From contig QIIJ01000212.1 of the NCBI GenBank assembly GCA_003232595.1, positions 1 through 5,459 of the forward strand: a stretch of 5,459 nucleotides of DNA, written 5' to 3'. Below, one piece after another: positions 4,287 to 5,459 of this stretch. The translations under genes and the position numbers were made by a program. The notes beneath the pieces were generated by a model. That model searched no databases, was not told the origin of the DNA, and was given only the letters and a program-made list of their open reading frames with translations. The stretch's first letter is position 1. Each line of letters begins with the position of its first letter. This DNA comes from Aurantimonadaceae bacterium (lineage in GTDB: Bacteria > Pseudomonadota > Alphaproteobacteria > Rhizobiales > Rhizobiaceae).

Positions 4287-5357
4287 TTATTTGATGGCGG
4301 CGATATCTTCACCAATTTTTTCAGCTATAGCCGCTTCAGGTTCCTCGTTGGCAGCTGTGATGGTGATGCTTCGCTTGATTACCGGCTCGTCTTTGTCAAT
4401 TACAGCAGCTGGTAAACGGGTTTTTTCCGGTTCGCCAGTTGTTTCAATGACCTCTTGTGGCTGATCAAAGCCCAGTAAGGTATTGTCGGTAATGTCCACG
4501 ACGGACGGTTGGCCTATTGATGCAAGTTGCAACCGAAAATCATTTTCAAGAGTTTTGATTTCGGCAATTGCAATACTAAAAAGCAGTTCCGTCTGGCTAT
4601 TTTTCAATTTGCCGGTCGGCGCATATCCGTTGTCTTGTTGAAACGCGATAATAGACTTTCTCGACTTGGGGCCAATCGATCCATCGATTTTGTCCTTGTA
4701 AAGGCCAAGCACATTTAAGGCGGCCTGAATTTTCCGTTTCATTGCTCTGCCGGAATTGGCATCGGGGTTGTCGAAATAGGTCCTGACATTCTGCAATGCG
4801 GCCTGCTGCTTCAGAATATCACGCTCTTCAGGCACCAGTTGTCCGGTCAGTTCCAGGCCGAATGTACCCTGGTAGTCTGTGATCGCCTCTTTGGAGGTCG
4901 AGCTTGCAAGGTTTCCATTGATTGCGCCGGAATAAAATCCAAGTGATTTCAGATCCCGTTGGGTAAAGTGGTCAGCCGTCAATACAGGTTTTCTGGCGAC
5001 CACAACTGATTTCTTTTTCTTTGCGGCGGTTACCTTGTGTGGTCTGGCTTTGTATTTTTTAACGCGCTTTTTCTTTACAATCTTACGCTTCTTGTGGTGC
5101 GGTCGCTCGGATTTATACCGAGGTCTTTCTGTGCGATAACGCGGGCGTTCTTTACGATACTCGCGGCGGGCGCGTTCCTTGCGTTTACAGCCTCCAGAGG
5201 CACAAGTTGCAATTATTCCACCGATGATGCCGCCGACAATACCCGACTGGATATGTTTTGCCCGGGCAATCCCACCAGGCAACGAGGCAAGTATCGCCAG
5301 TGAAACACCAATGCTTACAACGAAGCGGCCCAGAGATAAATTGTTCAACATCGACAT
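4287..5357 (-). CDS. Exported or membrane-anchored protein with peptidoglycan-binding-like domains and a basic repeat linker
   Basis: The 356-residue product has four parts. Residues 11-33 form a hydrophobic signal or anchor ending Ala-Arg-Ala. Residues 38-57 form a glycine-rich hydrophobic stretch (GIVGGIIGGIIA) with Cys52 and Cys57, like a glycine zipper. Residues 58-123 are extremely basic (34 Lys/Arg of 66) and include the heptapeptide repeat ERPRYRT-ERPRYKS-ERPHHKK (70-90). Residues 203-258 resemble PG_binding_1: RKIQAALNVLGLYKDKIDG, then IGPKSRKSIIAFQQDNG. Residues 127-182 look like a second, diverged copy (LKSLGFYSGAINGNL, ITDYQGTFGLELTGQL). The tail (about 280-356) is acidic and probably disordered. 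PG_binding_1 domains bind cell-wall peptidoglycan. No catalytic domain is visible, so a structural or targeting role is likelier than an enzyme (inference). The ATG at 5357 is preferred to a GTG at 5405 because a strong Shine-Dalgarno precedes it and the signal then sits at the N-terminus. The 102 bp up to the window edge show no clear promoter. Confidence 0.85.
   Translation of the reverse strand: MSMLNNLSLGRFVVSIGVSLAILASLPGGIARAKHIQSGIVGGIIGGIIATCASGGCKRKERARREYRKERPRYRTERPRYKSERPHHKKRKIVKKKRVKKYKARPHKVTAAKKKKSVVVARKPVLTADHFTQRDLKSLGFYSGAINGNLASSTSKEAITDYQGTFGLELTGQLVPEERDILKQQAALQNVRTYFDNPDANSGRAMKRKIQAALNVLGLYKDKIDGSIGPKSRKSIIAFQQDNGYAPTGKLKNSQTELLFSIAIAEIKTLENDFRLQLASIGQPSVVDITDNTLLGFDQPQEVIETTGEPEKTRLPAAVIDKDEPVIKRSITITAANEEPEAAIAEKIGEDIAAIK
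5088..5150 (-). repeat. Tandem 21-bp coding repeat (heptapeptide ERPRYxx, three copies)
   Basis: Codons 70-90 of the minus-strand gene encode ERPRYRT, ERPRYKS and ERPHHKK, three units of seven residues. The third copy has diverged to HHKK. The unit begins within a longer Arg/Lys run, and YRK-E just before it suggests a decayed earlier unit. In-frame 21-bp units could expand or contract by slippage. Confidence 0.7.
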
Positions 5358-5365
5358 TTGTAATT

Positions 5366-5371
5366 CTCCCT
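5366..5371 (-). promoter_or_regulatory. Ribosome binding site deciding the start of the PG-binding protein
   Basis: On the minus strand AGGGAG (5371 down to 5366) lies 8 nt before the ATG at 5357. No comparable site precedes the alternative GTG at 5405, so the ATG start is favoured. Confidence 0.8.
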
Positions 5372-5459
5372 CTTGTCCCGGCCCGGTTTCAGTTTGTGCG
5401 AGCACTCGACAGGCGGTCGTTGATATCCGCCGCTGATCATCACATCACCTTGTGAATAC

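Noticed and set aside
5358..5405. GTG start at 5405 for the minus-strand PG-binding protein
   Set aside because: It would add 16 polar residues before the signal segment. The ATG at 5357 has AGGGAG at the right distance.
1..5459. CRISPR array, tRNA, rRNA, riboswitch, phage or defence genes
   Set aside because: No regularly spaced direct repeats, cloverleaf pattern, known riboswitch core or recognisable phage or defence domain was seen on either strand.

Overview
The window looks like chromosomal DNA from an alphaproteobacterium, probably of the order Hyphomicrobiales (Rhizobiales). This rests on protein style only: a GroES/GroEL pair of rhizobial type, a CIRCE operator at groESL, an Entner-Doudoroff dehydratase, and a secreted GH25 lysozyme of the kind found in this group. 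Genus cannot be told from the sequence.

Layout from left to right. (a) 1-678 is the 3' end of edd, 6-phosphogluconate dehydratase, cut off by the window edge. (b) 679-802 is a short gap with nested inverted repeats. (c) 803-1585 encodes an exported GH25 lysozyme. (d) 1586-2058 is the longest stretch without a gene. It holds a 302-bp non-coding element (1609-1910) bounded by 34-bp terminal inverted repeats (32/34 identical) and filled with nested palindromes, like a MITE or a rhizobial intergenic mosaic repeat. The groESL promoter, a CIRCE operator and a structured groES leader follow it. (e) 2059-2355 is groES and 2430-4091 is groEL, a classic chaperonin operon. A small hairpin abuts the groEL ribosome binding site, and a strong intrinsic terminator follows at 4122-4151. 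(f) 4287-5357 on the minus strand, convergent with groEL, encodes an exported or membrane-anchored protein. It has a glycine-zipper segment, a very basic linker with a heptapeptide repeat, and peptidoglycan-binding-like domains. Its upstream region reaches the right edge.

The genes do not form one pathway. edd serves central sugar catabolism and groESL serves protein folding. The two cell-wall-related genes (GH25 lysozyme and PG-binding protein) flank groESL in opposite orientations and are probably separate transcription units. I saw no CRISPR array, tRNA, rRNA, phage gene or transposase, and no clear new multi-gene system. The least ordinary object is the palindromic element at 1609-1910, which sits 25 bp upstream of the groESL -35 box. 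Other points worth a look are the hairpins beside the groES and groEL ribosome binding sites and the architecture of the minus-strand wall-binding protein.
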